Translations under genes and position numbers: made by a program
Assembly: GCA_018697195.1 (NCBI GenBank)
Contig: CM031870.1
Location: 6,252,819-6,316,818 of the forward strand
Source of the DNA: Certhia americana
Lineage: Eukaryota; Chordata; Aves; Passeriformes; Certhiidae
Direction of reading: 5' to 3'
DNA: 64,000 bases
Shown: positions 25,101 through 40,100 of the stretch, piece by piece
Layout of the letters: the number at the start of each line of letters is the position of its first letter
Position numbering within the stretch: the first letter of the stretch is position 1
Notes under the pieces: model-generated
What the model was told of the DNA's origin: nothing
The model's database searches: none
Seen by the model: the letters and a program-made list of their open reading frames with translations, nothing else

Positions 25101-28100
25101 CCTGCAGCCTGTGAAGGGGAAGTGAACTACCCAAACCTGTAGAAGTGCTTTGTAAGCTCAAGAGCAAAGTTCCAATATTTTTACTTTACCTTTCACCGAG
25201 GTAATCTCCAATTACTGTTTTATTTAATCCTTCTCCTTTATAAAGGAACTGTGCAATGTCTTCTGCAGTGTTGTGCAGGAGGTCATTTTCTATCAGAAAC
25301 TGTATTCCCTAAGAAGAACAATTCCAGAGGAAAAGGAAGGTTATATCTTCTTCCACAAGCATTTAAGTAAACATTTCTCTAGTATTAATACACTGACACG
25401 GACATATACATAGCACATTAAGAGTTACATTACCTACAGATTTTTATTTCTTTTAATAAAATGGTAAATGTTTTTCAGTTAGATGAGCAGTATTTAGTAC
25501 TGGTTTTAAGATGAAAATGAGAACATATTTTTAAGGCTAGAAGTACTAGGTGGCAGTTCGAATCCCTCAACGCTCAATATTTGATTTGAAAGATCAAATA
25601 TTAATTGAGTAATGACTGCATGCTGTTCTTTGGAGCTAATGTGTGAGCTGGCCTGTTCCCAACACTGCATTAATGTCTGCAGAGCCGTAATCGGCAAAAT
25701 CATATAATGAGGAGGTATGTAGAAACAACTTAATTACCACCATGACACAAAATAAAGCATCTGGTATGATCTACAAACTGCAACCCAATACATCAAGCCT
25801 CTACTTGCAGTTGGAAGTCACAGCTGAAGATACTGAAACTGGTTTAAAAGAGTTTATGCTGACATTGGGATTATCAGTGAATTCTGGTTGTGCTGGAACT
25901 AAACTATTCACAAAGGACTGGAGCTACACTACTCATAAAGGGCTGCTCAGTCAGCTGCTACCAAAGGCACATGGAGAGTCTTACCCTGTCCCTCAGAGGG
26001 TAATTGATCAAGCCCCAGGACTCCTATTCCTCCATAAATTACTGCCCTACAACTGGCACACGCTAGGGAAGCCCAGAGACTTCTCTGGAAAGTGGCAAAG
26101 AAAGGAGACTAAGAGTTATACAGAGATTATGGAAAGGATGAAAGGGATGTTGTCCCAACACTGAGCAGGTCATGCAGACATAACCACCCTCTGTACAGCC
26201 CACAAACCCCAGCACAGATGCTGCAACTCCTGCTGACTTCTTCAAACTCTAACTACACACTGGTGAAAAGTAGAAATAGAAACTTTAAGTAGCCTTTGGA
26301 TTCCAAATATGTACAAAAGAGATTAATAAATTATTACTAATATCCTCTACTAGACTATTTCAGAATTTCAAGAATACTAGTTTTTCAATTTCTGCAAGTG
26401 GAGTATTATTTATTTCATTACAAACAAAAAAAAATCCCTTTTCTATAGCATAGATGGGCCTCTAGTAGCATTCAAAAGTTATTATCCTTCTGTTTGATTA
26501 ATTCTAGCTTTAAATAATGAAATAGTTAGCTGCTTGACAAAAAAAAACCCAAACGGTCAGTTTTCTGACCTGATTATTCACCTAATTTAAGGGATCGTAA
26601 ACTGTGATGTTATAAAGCTTGAAGCTCTTTTTAGAAAGTCTGGAATGCAATTCTCTCAGAACAATTTCATCATCATCTGAAAACTTTTGATGCCAGTCTG
26701 GTACTCTGACAACTTCATATTTTGGTAAGTAATTTCACAACAGACGTGATTTCTTTACAAAGAATACATCCATTATATCTTGAATCAGAAATTGCTGAGC
26801 TTTCCTCAAAACTGATCCCTTCAAAGCTTATTTGTACACAATTTGGCTACAAAATATAGCACTTTTTCCTATCCCAAGTTATACAAAAAACTCTCATCTG
26901 ACAATCAAAAGAGAATCTTTCCTCTGATATCAGGAACAGCAGATTCCCTTGGTTCAACACTTGGACCATATTATTCATGCTTAGTATAAACAGACTGATT
27001 TGAATAGTTTTTTTGAAGCTGTACAAGTCACTGATAATGGATGTGACTTGAAGCATGAAAAACAAATTTCTGTGCACAGAAGCAGACACTTTACCATACT
27101 GCAAAAATAAATTTAATTTTCCTTTTCCTGGATTTTAAAAAATTTGATGTTGGAGAACCAGAAGTCAAATAGACAGGAAAAGTAATTTGTCTGGGACAAC
27201 AACTTCAGTGTCTGGAACAAACGGCAAAATAGGCCAAGCAAATCCCCATTGCCTCCTACACTATCTTTTGTCTTGATGCAAATTTTCTTTCTGTAGACTG
27301 ACAGGAGACAGATGACAGCTGTACTAGTTTAACTTACCCACACAAAACTCATGGCTACAGACATTTTCAATATTCACTACAAATATTGCATGGATTTTTT
27401 TTTTTTCAACATCACTGTAATGAAATCTGCTTTGTATTTCATTGCTTTTACAGTAACTCAATTATAAATTTTGCAGTTATTTAAACCCTGCCTTTGTCAT
27501 AGAGAATTCATTTCCTGGGCCCAACACAGGCAGTACCAAATTTCAGCATGGCAAATTTCCAGCACAGCTTCGTCTTTGCACAGAGATTCTTGAAGTGTTC
27601 TACAAACTTTACCATTACAGACCTTCCCAAACCCAAACTCCCAGGTACAACATCATGGAAGTATATAAACCAAACCTATTTTAAAAGTGAGCAAGGGAGA
27701 ATTGCTCCACACACACATGAATGTGTAATGGTCTTCAAATAGAAGTGATAAAAGAAAATTACCTCACTGTGTTCCTGCTAATATGAAAACATGAGACTGC
27801 TGTTAGCTGGTTTTAAAGGAGGAAACTTGGTAGGTTCAACCCAAGTATTGTTACCCCAGTTCTTTGGCATTCCTAAATCCAGAGACCATCTTCCCTCCTG
27901 TTTCTGAATGAAAACCATCGTTTTCCCAATGAACCCCAGGTAGCTTTTCCCAGCACCAGAAGGATGTGTACTTCAGCTGTCTGCAACTTAGCACAGCAGC
28001 TGCAAACAACATCATGACCCAGCTTTAGAGCAGACAGCTACTTCAGCCACCACTGATCACAAGCATTATTAAGAAATTACTACTCTAAGTCCATTCACCA

Positions 28101-31100
28101 CATTTAAATTATGTTAGAGTAGCAATGTGGCCACAGCATCTATTTATAGAAATAATTTCATCCAGCAAGAACCATAACAAAAAAAAGTTAATGCTAGAAT
28201 GAAAGCATCTAACATTATCCTGTGACTTTGCCACAAAGTTCTAGGAGTTGAAAGAGCTGGAGGACCACAGGAAACTCACAGGAAACTACCAGGATATTTG
28301 GGTGTATTCTGCCCTCAACAGAACAGAAGTTAAGCAGTCACCAAAATGGAAAATGAAAATAAAAGACATGGACAGCAGTGAGAAAGAGTTCTTGTACTTG
28401 AGAATTTCTGGAAAACTGGAAACAGTCTGAAGAACAGAAGCCATCACTGCACTTAGTATATTTCAGAAAAGCCACCAAAATGTAACTGAATTCAATACAA
28501 CTGGAAAGAAAACATGTCAAGAACACAGAAAAACAAATGCTAAATGATTTCCAAAAAGACCTTAAAGAATACTCTTCAAAAATTAAAAATGGAATCTCAA
28601 TTACAAACAATAGACAATAAAACAAAGCAAGGAAGATGAAATATGAAAAGCAAAGGCTAAAGGTCAAATACATCAATGAAGTTCTTTTAAATATTGCAGG
28701 GGAGGTCTGTAAGAGAATGTGCAGGTCCCCAAGTTTATCAGGAAATTAACAACTATTTAAGAAACAGAGAGGCACTCTCTGACACAGAAAGAACTGCATT
28801 ACCTCTTGGCTACATGCAGAGTAGATTTCTGAAACAGGTAACCGAGCTTGTACAAATCAGATAGGTACACATTTATATGTATATACAAAAGTATAGATGT
28901 TCACACATGCCTTTTTCAGAAACAAGCTTTATATACCCAAATATAAAAGTAGAACAAATTAAAAAATATGGCAAAGGTACTTCAAAAGATAAAAATAGGA
29001 GAGCATTAAAGAAAAAGAAGTAAGGGCTCACTAACAACCACACATCAAAAGAATTCTTAAATTATATTTGACATATCATCATAGAACAGCTCTATCAGGT
29101 ACAAAGCAAGCCAGGTCAATCAATACCTGGCATATTTGGTTGTTGATAAGTAACCTCCATTATCAAGGGTTTATGTGGAAGAAACACAACTGGCAGCTCA
29201 CCTGATGGCTGCTTCCAATTTAACCCTCTGCTCAGTGTGTTACAGGATATGCAAGTAAGGCCTATGAACTTACATTATCAGAAACACTTCTTAAAAAAAT
29301 AATTATTTGTAACAGATCGTACTACAAGCAGAAACTTGATTCCTGACAAGTGAAAAAAAAAAAATTCTCTACCTTCTTAGGGTCCATGTTGAATTTCTTC
29401 CTTCCCATGGCTATTTGCTTATTTCTTTGTGTAGTTTTGCTACATATGGAAACAAAGAAAAAACAAGCACTTACCAGTTGGTCTTTAACAGAAAGACTTC
29501 TAGATGAGCTTTTAATTTGTGTTTTGGCCACTTTGTATTTTCTACTATAAAATCAAGACATTCACTTTTTACAACGGAGAAAATTATGATACTATTTTCA
29601 ATTCCTTTAAGCAATTGCAGTTTCAGAGACCCATATCCTTATCAACTGGACAGTAAAATATTACACTCCATCCAACATATTCTCTATCCAAACAAATGAC
29701 ACGCCTGCATGGGATGAAGTCAGGCTTTACGACATACTAAATAAAGGTAATCCATTGTTTGCTTAGCATGTGAAAGGTATTTTCACTTGCTGTTTACCTG
29801 TTCCAAGGTCTAACTGAATCATGTCCATATGTTGGCATTACTTACCTTTCTTCTACACTAGTCAGATTATCAATTTCAGTCATAACCTCAGCAATTTCAA
29901 ATTTTAATCTCTGTCAAAAGAAGGAATATTAGTTAGGTTTTATTTTCTAATATTTATTATTTACCTATGTGAACAATCTTAGGGCTTCCTTAGGTATTTA
30001 AAGATTTTATCACAACTGAATGACTTAAACACCTGAACCTCCACTCTCAGTGTGTGCTCATGCCAGAGCACCAAAACCAAGCTGCCATTATCAATTAATA
30101 GATTTCTTTACCCACATTTCTCACTCATTCATGTCCTGGATGCAAATCTGCTGTTTAATGAGTTTTTGATTACACAAATCAAATGTGGACATCTGCACAT
30201 ACTGCATTACATAAATTCAGAAGTTAGTATCTTTAAAAGCACATATACAATGCATAGATCTTGTTCACTGTTAAGAGTATTTAGTTTAAGTTGTTCATAT
30301 GCTTTTAAAACCATTACCTAAAATTCATATTTAGGTCTGCAGCTTAGGTCTGTAACTTAATCTACTGAAGGAGCGTTCTAAGGATCTTTATAGTAAATGA
30401 ATTACCTCAATATCATCAATCAATTCTTTTTTCCTGCGACGAATATTTAAAAGCTCTTCTCTTTCTTCCATGGAGAGATCATCAGGCACTGGAATGGAGC
30501 AAAATGTTGAATTTTTTAGCATTTGCAAACATACCTCATCATTACAAGAAACTTAATAAACTGATTAGGGAAACATCAGGACATTTCTTTTACACTATTT
30601 TCAGGAAAAAACCCAAAATAAATGAAAACGAACAACACAAACGAAACCTAAATCTAATATATTTGTAACCTGTTTTATAAAAATCTTAAGTAAAGTAATG
30701 CAATGAATAACTATAGACAGAATCTACCTTTCAAAAGAAAAAGAGACAATCAAAGGAATCTTGTTATCATATGATGTGGCAAGATTTGGTTCTACAGCTT
30801 AATTGCCAAATTCAAGTCACACTCATATAATAAATTATAACAGCAACATACCAAAATTCTTCATGTAAATTAATTATGATTCAGAAGATATGACTATCTT
30901 CCAGGGAAAAAAGCCAAAGAATAGCCAATGCCATACACAAGATGTGTATCCTGGTGCTGACTTCAGATATCCCCTAATGCCAGCAGTGCCCCTTCATTTG
31001 GCTGCTTTGGAGAGAGATGCAGGCAGGTACAGCCCAACAAACACCCCTAACACAAAATACCTCCCAGCAGTAGGACACGTAAATACAGCAGCACCATTAG

Positions 31101-34100
31101 TTATCTAACACAAACATGGGCTTTGCATAACATCATTTAGGTGAGTCTGTAGTATTTAAGTCTATTTTATGTCTCTCCTTGGCCATACTAAACCAAATAT
31201 ATCACCCTGCTGATAAAAATCAGTTGCTACTGAGGATGCAAATGTGTTTGTCACTCATCCTACCTTCTTTCTGTGCCTCTGTCTGACAACTAGCAAACAC
31301 CAAAAACGATTAGCATAAAATCACTGCTTTTCTTGAACAATCAGATGTTCCCCAGCAAGAAACTTCTTTGGACAGAGATTACTTCTGCTCATTTGTACAG
31401 CACTAGACACCAACTACAAATATTCACCTCCTGGGCAACGACCCTATAATAACAGTTCTAAAGCTACCCACTTTCTTGGAAATAGCTCCTTAGTTATAGA
31501 ACAGCTTTTTCTTCCAGCTCAGTAAAATGGAACAACAAAAATAAATAATAAGGTATGTAAGAGCAACACACAACAAATGTAGTCCTATACACACACAACA
31601 GACTGTAACAAAAAGATTACAAAGAAGAGTTCAGCTTGAGAGGAGAGCTTTAAACATACATTTGGAACAGAGCTTCTGGTCAAATCCTAATAATGAAATA
31701 TATTGATTATTTCAACATCCAGTGGTTAAGCTCCTTTCCTTTTAGGATCATAACAAAATTCAAATGGCGACAGACCTTGTTACACATGAAGTAATTATGG
31801 CAAATAATTTAATTTAACTACTCCAGATACAAACATGATTAAATTACTTTCAGTTTAGGAAATGACAGTCTTCTGTTCAACAAGTACCAGACTTCAGTAA
31901 TGTTTACCTGCTTATTCTCTTCATCTCATCAGAAAGCCACCCACTCCTAAAAATTTCTTGCATACAAAGAGCAGTAGGATTCTTTTCACATCAAACCCTA
32001 TAAATATATATCCCTACATCACATCTTTGTCTTACATGTTTACTCCAAGATGCTAAACCACAGAGAATTAATGACTATGCACACACTATGTACATAAACA
32101 CATCACAAATATTCCAACTAGTTAACTAAGCACTGACAAAAAACATTAATATTGCTACCCAATATTGATTATAAAAAAGGCAGACCATATATCACTCTGT
32201 TAGTTAGGAAGCACGTTCTGATATCCTTAAAGCATTTCTGCAGTATTGTAGAGGAAATTCCACTGCAGCTTTACAGTAGCAGTATTAGTAAGAGATGATA
32301 AATTTTTAACTTTGCTGCAGCAAGACATTTTGGTAAGTCTCACCTTCACTGGTGATTGATAACCTAACCTCAAAGAGAAAAATCATCTTGAAGCAATAAA
32401 TATTTAGAATTCATAGATGTTGTTGCTCTTTCTTCAAGCTGAGTTACAAAACCTCTGGATTAGCCACTAGCACAAACCCTTTCCAAATCTGCACATCATT
32501 GAGTGGTACTGCAGCTTCCTCTCCCTTACTCTACTAGGCAGTGAAGGCTCTTCGGGACAGATTTGGAATACCTGAAACAAGTGAAATTGCTTTTTTGTAA
32601 TCAACACGAATTGTAACAGTTTTCTATGCTCAAGCGACCCACAAAAAAAAGAGAAATCAAACACCTCAGTGTTTTCATACAGCACCCAAATACTGTCTGC
32701 TGTATTTTTCTCTCCTCTGATCACAGCCACAGTAGAGACAAGCCTCAGTATAATTAATGATGTTGTTAGACAGAAAGGAAAAAAGCTAAATGGAGTCAGA
32801 CTACATTATTAGGAAATAACATCAAGTATTTATCTGCCAGATACTAGACAAGCAGACTGCTGGAAAAGAAGATTCTGCACTTGGAGAGCACTTAGATAAA
32901 ACTGGACCTTAATGCAACATCTTTAAATAATGACATTTACATATCAGAGCCAAAATATTTCAGTATCTTTTGACAAGAATAAAAAAGTCAGGAAATAACT
33001 GAGTGGGAGTTACAGAGCTCAACTTCTAGAAACTCTTGGTATAGACAATATTTTCCTTCCCCTCACACTACCAGCACAGAGGAGGGATGATTGCCTCACC
33101 AGGACCACTCCCTGCAGCCACATGAAGTGGCCTCTGTGCTGATACTGAAGGTGTTTGCCTCATCATCCTTCTAGTGGTTGTCTATCACTGCCTACCTTCT
33201 CTAGTACTGCTCTTTATGCTATAGAAAATATATCAGTGGGAAAATCAATGCACAAAAAAAAAGTTTCTGAAGAGACTTCACGCGGCATCACATGTGGAAG
33301 GTGTCTGCCCCAGGAGGCCCTGTGACTTTATGGCTACTGTCCCTGCTGTTTCAACTCTGCGTCTTAAAACAAAGGCTAACAGGATTTCTGTATTTCAATT
33401 AAGACTTGAAATATTAACATAGGTTGTGTACAACACACAATGGTTGATTAAAACATCTTTACAGTCCTAAGCAAGCGTTGCAGGTATATGGTAAGAGATG
33501 ATCTGCTCTGGCAAGACCCTCCCAAGGCCACCCTTTTGCCTCCAGCAAACACTCCTTTTTCAACCCTGTGTTCACATAATCCTCCACACAGAACAACTCA
33601 TGGAACACATATCATGCATTTGTTCTGTAAAACAGATTTTCTAGCTGTCCTTTCTGAGTCACTTCTGGTTTTTTTTTTTTCCTTTCACCAATCTAAACAC
33701 AAAGTGGACAGGATGGGAGGAGTTAGCATGAACATTTAAATACTAAAAAACAAACAAAAGCATTTCAGTACAGTGAACAAGCTACAGCTGTAGCATTCTT
33801 TCATGCTATCTTCTAATCTTTATTTAAAGACAATGCTCTAATGTAAGTAATTTCTGTGAAATTTTTCAGCTTACAGGGAGAACATTTCCTTTTTCTAGAA
33901 CTTCAGGTATTACTAAATAGAAAGTCAATATACTACTGATATTTTATTTATGAGGAACCCAGTTGTTGAAAATACAAACTGTATTCTTGGTGAAACAGAA
34001 ACAACACAACACCATATACACTGCAATACTAGTCCTACTACCAACAGAAAAAAATAGAAAAAATATTTAATACATTCCAACTTGAGCTACAGAATTCAAT

Positions 34101-37100
34101 TCCTGTCACTGAACTATATGTACTTAAAAGAATATCCTGTAATGCAACACTTAAAGGAACACACTTTTAATACAGTTCTGTTTATCGTGTTAGGAAAAAC
34201 AAACAAACTGCACCTCATCACAGAAATCAATGTATTGTGCATCAGTTGTGATGTTGCTTGGTTAAATAATTCTGCACTATGGACAGCCCAAGTACAATAT
34301 CCCAAAACTCTCAATATGAAGCACTTTTGAGCCAGCAAATAGCAAAAACCCCCAAAACTTATAGAGACTGAGAAAGAATTGCAACAGGTCAGCTTGCAAA
34401 GAAAGTTCCCACAGGATAGTGAAAACTAGAAGCACATCCTATAATAAGAAACAGAAATCTAGTACTTTTCAAGTTCATATTCATGATACCGTCCTCTTTT
34501 TCAGTGGTAAGATTTAAATCTTTTCCAGCTCTCCAATGGTATTCTAAAAAACAAAACTCCTGTGTTTAAATTCACTCATTAGCCTTTCAATTGCCAGTCA
34601 CCAGCCAAAGTGTAAAGCAATCTCACTTGATCCCTTTAACTGACTTTAGAGTTCAGTCTCTCAAGAGGATACAGTAAAATATCCACAACCACCAGAAAGC
34701 AAACATCTAACAATAACTAACACAGACAAAACACTAATTCTGTAACCCCACTTACGAAGCAATACAACATCCTGACTCTCATTGCTCAGTTAACTTCTTG
34801 GTTTCATAAAGATAAACATTTTCCTTCTTCTGTGTCAGTCCCAAATTAGTGGTCTTCAATATTTGCATTCCAAGCAAAGAACAATTCGATGGAATTTAAT
34901 TTTCCTGCAGTTGAAACATCTTGCAAGTGTAAAGATATTTATACAATGCAAGGCTTAAAACTAAACAAACCTTTCCTAAACAAAATGGGTAGACATGTTT
35001 CTTCTGGTCTTTAAAATAATATACATTCATCTCTGAGAACAAATCTGATTGTCTCAGAACATTTGCCTCAACGGATATTCTCAGGCTATTCTCTCTTCCT
35101 TTCCCTCTACATGCTCCCATTTTTTTAAAAACTTGATTACAGGAACATTTTCCAGCTTTCAGACAAGATGTATAAACAATGCTCCAACCACTTGTGGCTA
35201 TTAAAAATTCCATAGAAGTTTTTGTAGGAGGACATCCTGAATAGATTCACTTCACAGTGCAGAAACAAACTGTATCTATATTAAATTCCATCAGTAGAAC
35301 CAGATGGATTTGGCTGCCTCCTTAACTGCCTTACTACGTGTATCTGCTATTTCATCACTACTGATGAGCATGTTCCAGCATAACAGCAATGACACTTCCA
35401 TTAAGGGGGGAAATAATCCCATGCACAATATTCTTTCACACACAAAAAAAATTACCACAAAAAATAGTTGGTGGTATGAGGAATCTAGGACAGAATCCAC
35501 GGCTTGCAGAGTTATTTTGAGTTTTCAATCACAAGGGACTCTGTGGCCAGAAATCACATTAGTGGCCAAACCCAGAAGAGAACCTCCAACACATATCCAT
35601 CAATCTCATTGTTTAGCTGTTGGAAATCACACCATTACAAGATGTTCTTAAAAACATTTTTTCTCTATGATAAGGACATAATTTGCAGGAAAGTTACAGT
35701 AAAGATATTATAATTTTGTGCTTCTAATAATAGGGGGCCCCCCCTACATATATTAATACTATTACCACATAAAAATATGTTTTCAGGAATTTAGAGGAAA
35801 TAGTTTCTCTCTGACCTGCTACACCTTCAGGATTTTTTCCTTTTACTTCTGTTGCAAAGCAGGTTTATTATACCAGTGGTACACTGATATATAGGGTTTT
35901 TTAAAACAGGCAAAAGTATAAAACATTGGAAATACGAAATACATTTTTGTTCTACATAGAAAAGATCCAGCAGAGCGACAGTAGCATCAAACGTGAAATG
36001 ATCTCTTGTAAAAAACAAACAGTATTTCTTATAATCCATAAGAATTACTTCAAATAAGGTAACATCATGTTTTTGTTCTGGCCAGAAATAGCCCTACATA
36101 ATTTGTTAATGTGTTAGTCTCTCTAGTCAAGCAGAAAGTAGGCAGCTGCAAAATTGTGCAAAACCAGGGTCCAGATAACGCTGATTTGGAGGGAAGGAAA
36201 TTTTTACCTGCCTCCCAAAAAACATCCTGTTTCAGATATCACAACGGACATTCCCTGCCATGGTACCTGCAAATGTTTCTGTCTGTGGAGTACAAAAGGA
36301 AGAGAGTCAGCAGCAAGAGCAGATGTGTCTGTACAAACTGTGCACAGAGAGAGGAGCACCAACAGCTGTGCAGGGGAGCAGGGAGTGCAAAGGCTTCCCA
36401 GAGCTCTCGCATGAGCTGCTAATCCTGCCTGGGAGCGATGAGCTGCCCTTCTTAACGGCACCAAAGCACAAAGAGGTGCTTCACAGCAAGTTCCAGATCT
36501 TCACCTTCCTATACAGATAGACCCACAGAAACTGGAGAGGCACCTCCCTAGCTTTTTAGCTCCTAATTAGGCACCTGATACAGATACCGACCTTTAGAAA
36601 GGAGGGTGTGTTTAAGTTAATGAGTATTTATTTTTTTACTGTCCGTGCTCTTTATTTTCATGAGCAGGCAGTACTGAAGGTCATGATTATATTATACTTA
36701 CCTCTTTTAATTCAATAGTGTCTTATTTCAATGTTTTCATGTACTTCGGTTAGGAAACCAAGTGTTTTGCAGCAACTAAATAAAAGAACCACTTTCAATT
36801 ACAAAGAAGATCATCACTCGGGAAAAAAGAAGAAAAAACACACAGGGGCAAGGTCTGAGCAAGATTTCACAAGTAATGTGAAATTAGTATAAGTATAAAT
36901 TTAGTATAAATAAAGTTGGTACCTGCTCCTCTATGTTCTGCTTTGCCATTCAATGCCCGGACCCTGTTTTTTTTCTGAGTTGTTTGTTTTTTACCCCAAT
37001 TTAGCAGGACAAATGGTTTCACCAAGGGACCACAGAATTGCCCAAGACAACGAAAAAGACACAGCAGAAACCCCTGGCAGCACAAAGGGACAGGGGACAG

Positions 37101-40100
37101 CAACCCCTTTGAGGTCAGTTAGTTCTAAAACCAGCTTAGCTCAGCCCCAAAGCCCCACCCTTAGAGTCTGTATTCTCTAAATACTAAAAGTAGTTCAACC
37201 TGATATTAATAATAGATAAGCATGGATTTCCTTTCAGAAGCATTTTTCTTTTGAAGTCACTCTACTCGTGCTTCAAGATCAGAAGATGCTTCTAGGCCAA
37301 CTTTTCTTTCTAAAAAATGTAAATACAAATTACTGAATATGAAAAGAAAGCTGAGTTTTAACTTAACATTTTAAGTCTCTTAGCCAAATACATTAATACT
37401 TGCATTAATAATATAGCGTTAAAATATGCATGTCCATGCATATTTAAGAAGTGGAGAAAAATTTTATGCCAGCTAATGTGGAAATTAAAAAGGAAGATGT
37501 TGGCCACACTGTAGTAGTATGAGTTTCAGAGAGGGCTATGATCAGATTAGCACAGATACAGGAAATACTATCCAAAATAACATGTGCCTTCATCAGCATC
37601 AGTTACCAATTACTATTCAGGAATTCTGCTGAATCACGATTCTGATTTCAGTGTTAACAGCTACCCACTGTCACACTATTATCTCTCAACATCACTCTCC
37701 TCTTCCAATGGAAAACAGTAACATCGAAGTAATGTGGGACAAATGCAATGCTGTGCAGTGCCAAGCACTGCAAGTAAAAATGCAGAGTCTCGTGTGTCCT
37801 GCTGGCTTAGAGACAGTGGGTCATTTAGAATGCCTTAAAATTTTCTTACTCTGCTTTCAGCGTTTTAACAAAATGATTGCATCTGATTTCTTTTCTGCAA
37901 ACAATGAGGAAGGGTAATCAGAATCAGCTTGGTGTAATAGTACCAACTATTATAAATACAGATATCACTCTTTCAAAAGGAAGTGGCCTCAAGCCTTTTC
38001 TTTACACTGCATCAAACCAACAAAATACTGTCAAGCAAACAATTTTTTTCCCCTCCTCATTACGTATGCTGCAAGGCAGAATCTCACAGATATATATAAT
38101 TTTGGGAAAGCTCAGTAATAATCTTCTCTCTGTGAAGCATTTGTATATGCAAAACCAGAGAAACAAATGGGGGAACTTATGTAGCTGAAATCAAATTTTC
38201 TCTGATGTTTGCATTTAAAAGCCTTTGCTTAGAGTACATTGTATTTATTGTATGCATTAACACAAATTTAGTCTTCAAAGAGTGGAAGTCCCCAAATTCT
38301 GAATTTCTTTGGGACACTTTCACAGCAAGACTCAGGTCACAAAAAATTTTAGCACCCCCTGAGGAAGCGAATGATCCAGCAGTAACACAGGAGGAGACCA
38401 TGGATAATAGCTGATAGCACACTATCTATCCACTTGCAATGTGGAACAACAGCCACTTTTAAAGTGGAAGTCTCGGGAAAAGAAATCAGGGCTTCCCCTC
38501 AACACTATCTAGGAGGTGAAATCACCATGCCAACTATGCACAGCATAGCTAAGTGGCACATTAGCGATATCATGGCTTTAGGTGAAACCCTTCATTCACT
38601 ACACAGCAAAGAAAGGGCAGCAAAAGAGCAGTGGATTTTACTTGCCTGGAGCAAAAAGTGAAAATTCTGAAATAAAAATGTGTAGATGCAATAGCTTTCC
38701 ACAAGCGAGATCTTTTAAGCCAAACAAATAGAAGCAGGATGTACCTTTTAACTTGGGGCATTTATGGTTTTCCCCAATACAACTGTAGCGTATTACTAGA
38801 CAGAATTACACAAAGAATTGGATGGAAAGGGACTGGATGGTTCCATGACCTATTTCTGTGACAGCACAGCTCACTACTGATTGAGTGAAGCACACAGGAA
38901 ACACTGACAGGAATTAGAAAACACTTTATCTTTAGGCAACTCTTCAGATGACCAGCACAGGAGAGTGACCTGCTCAGACAGATGGAAAACAGGTAGAACA
39001 AGTGGGAGTCCATACAGATTTGGAAACTGGACTGCCTTAAGTCCTGCAGCTACTGCTTAGGATTTGGTACTGTGGTCACTTCAGCATGTTTGGGTGACTC
39101 CCAGAAGCTCTGTAGAGTGTGAGGCAAAGCTTAAACTCCTGACAGGAGAAGAGCAAATACTCCTCTTGTCAACTTCTTTTCCTTGTCAGTCAGGACAGGA
39201 CTCTTGCTCCCAACCATCCCAAAGAATATGTGTGGTGAAAATGAAAGCAGGGACGCTTCATCTCCCACTGGTACACGACTCCCAGTAGTCCCTGTGAACA
39301 GCAGGACTAAGCACACATGTCCTGCTAGCAATCTAGACTTCTTTCAGCTCCAGGATCCGAGCAACTCAGACCAAGGATGGGGCAACTCTTCCTGCAGGGG
39401 TCATTTCATCATATTCTGCATGAAGAGGCAAACAAAAATACTGATACCTTCAGCTTTTGAAATGGTATGGGAAGGAAAAAAAGAGTAAGACTGTAGCAAT
39501 GTGTTTCAGTTTTTCACCTTTATCTTTACAAAAGGGCTGTGTTTCCCCAGCCATCCCGAGTTACCGGGAAAAGGAAGTGGTTGGCTGGCAGGTACCTACA
39601 TTTTTCCTAGGATAGACCTTGGAAAATAGACTTGAAAAGCAAACACACCAGAGTAGTAGCAGACACTCCTGTCAGATCCATTTTGAGCAGCAGCATGGAA
39701 AATTGACAGGAATGTTGCTGAGCAGCTGCAGGGGGGTCCTGGAGCCCAGTGGTCAGCCGCCAGCAATAACCCCCAAATCCTGTTCAATATTCAGGCACAG
39801 CTCATCAGACCTACCGTGTTCCCAGCAAAACAGCTGGAGCTCAGACAGGCTTTCTGTCACAAATTTCCAGTAACATCTACTCTTGGCAATATGGGATCTG
39901 CTCACAGCACTGCACTCAGTGAGGAGCATTAGCCGTTACTTAGGATTGCCAGCTGCTTCTAAAGCACACAATCCAATCTTCAGAAAAAGCAAGGCAAAGT
40001 TGATTTGTCCCCTTCCTCCATCTCTGCCTGACACAGCTCTGGAGTTAGATTTCAGAACAGTATTTATTGCAGAAGCTTTCTATTTATTCATTTTCGAAGA

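Noticed and set aside
25555..25565. AGTTCGAATCC, a close match to the tRNA B box
   Set aside because: The surrounding bases cannot form the T-arm or acceptor stems and no A box is positioned upstream, so it is not a tRNA gene. A decayed tRNA-derived SINE is possible, but I cannot show it.
36111..36520. Three overlapping + strand frames in intron 1 (86-103 codons)
   Set aside because: They overlap one another in different frames with no family resemblance and no supporting signals. A locally higher GC content explains the lack of stops.
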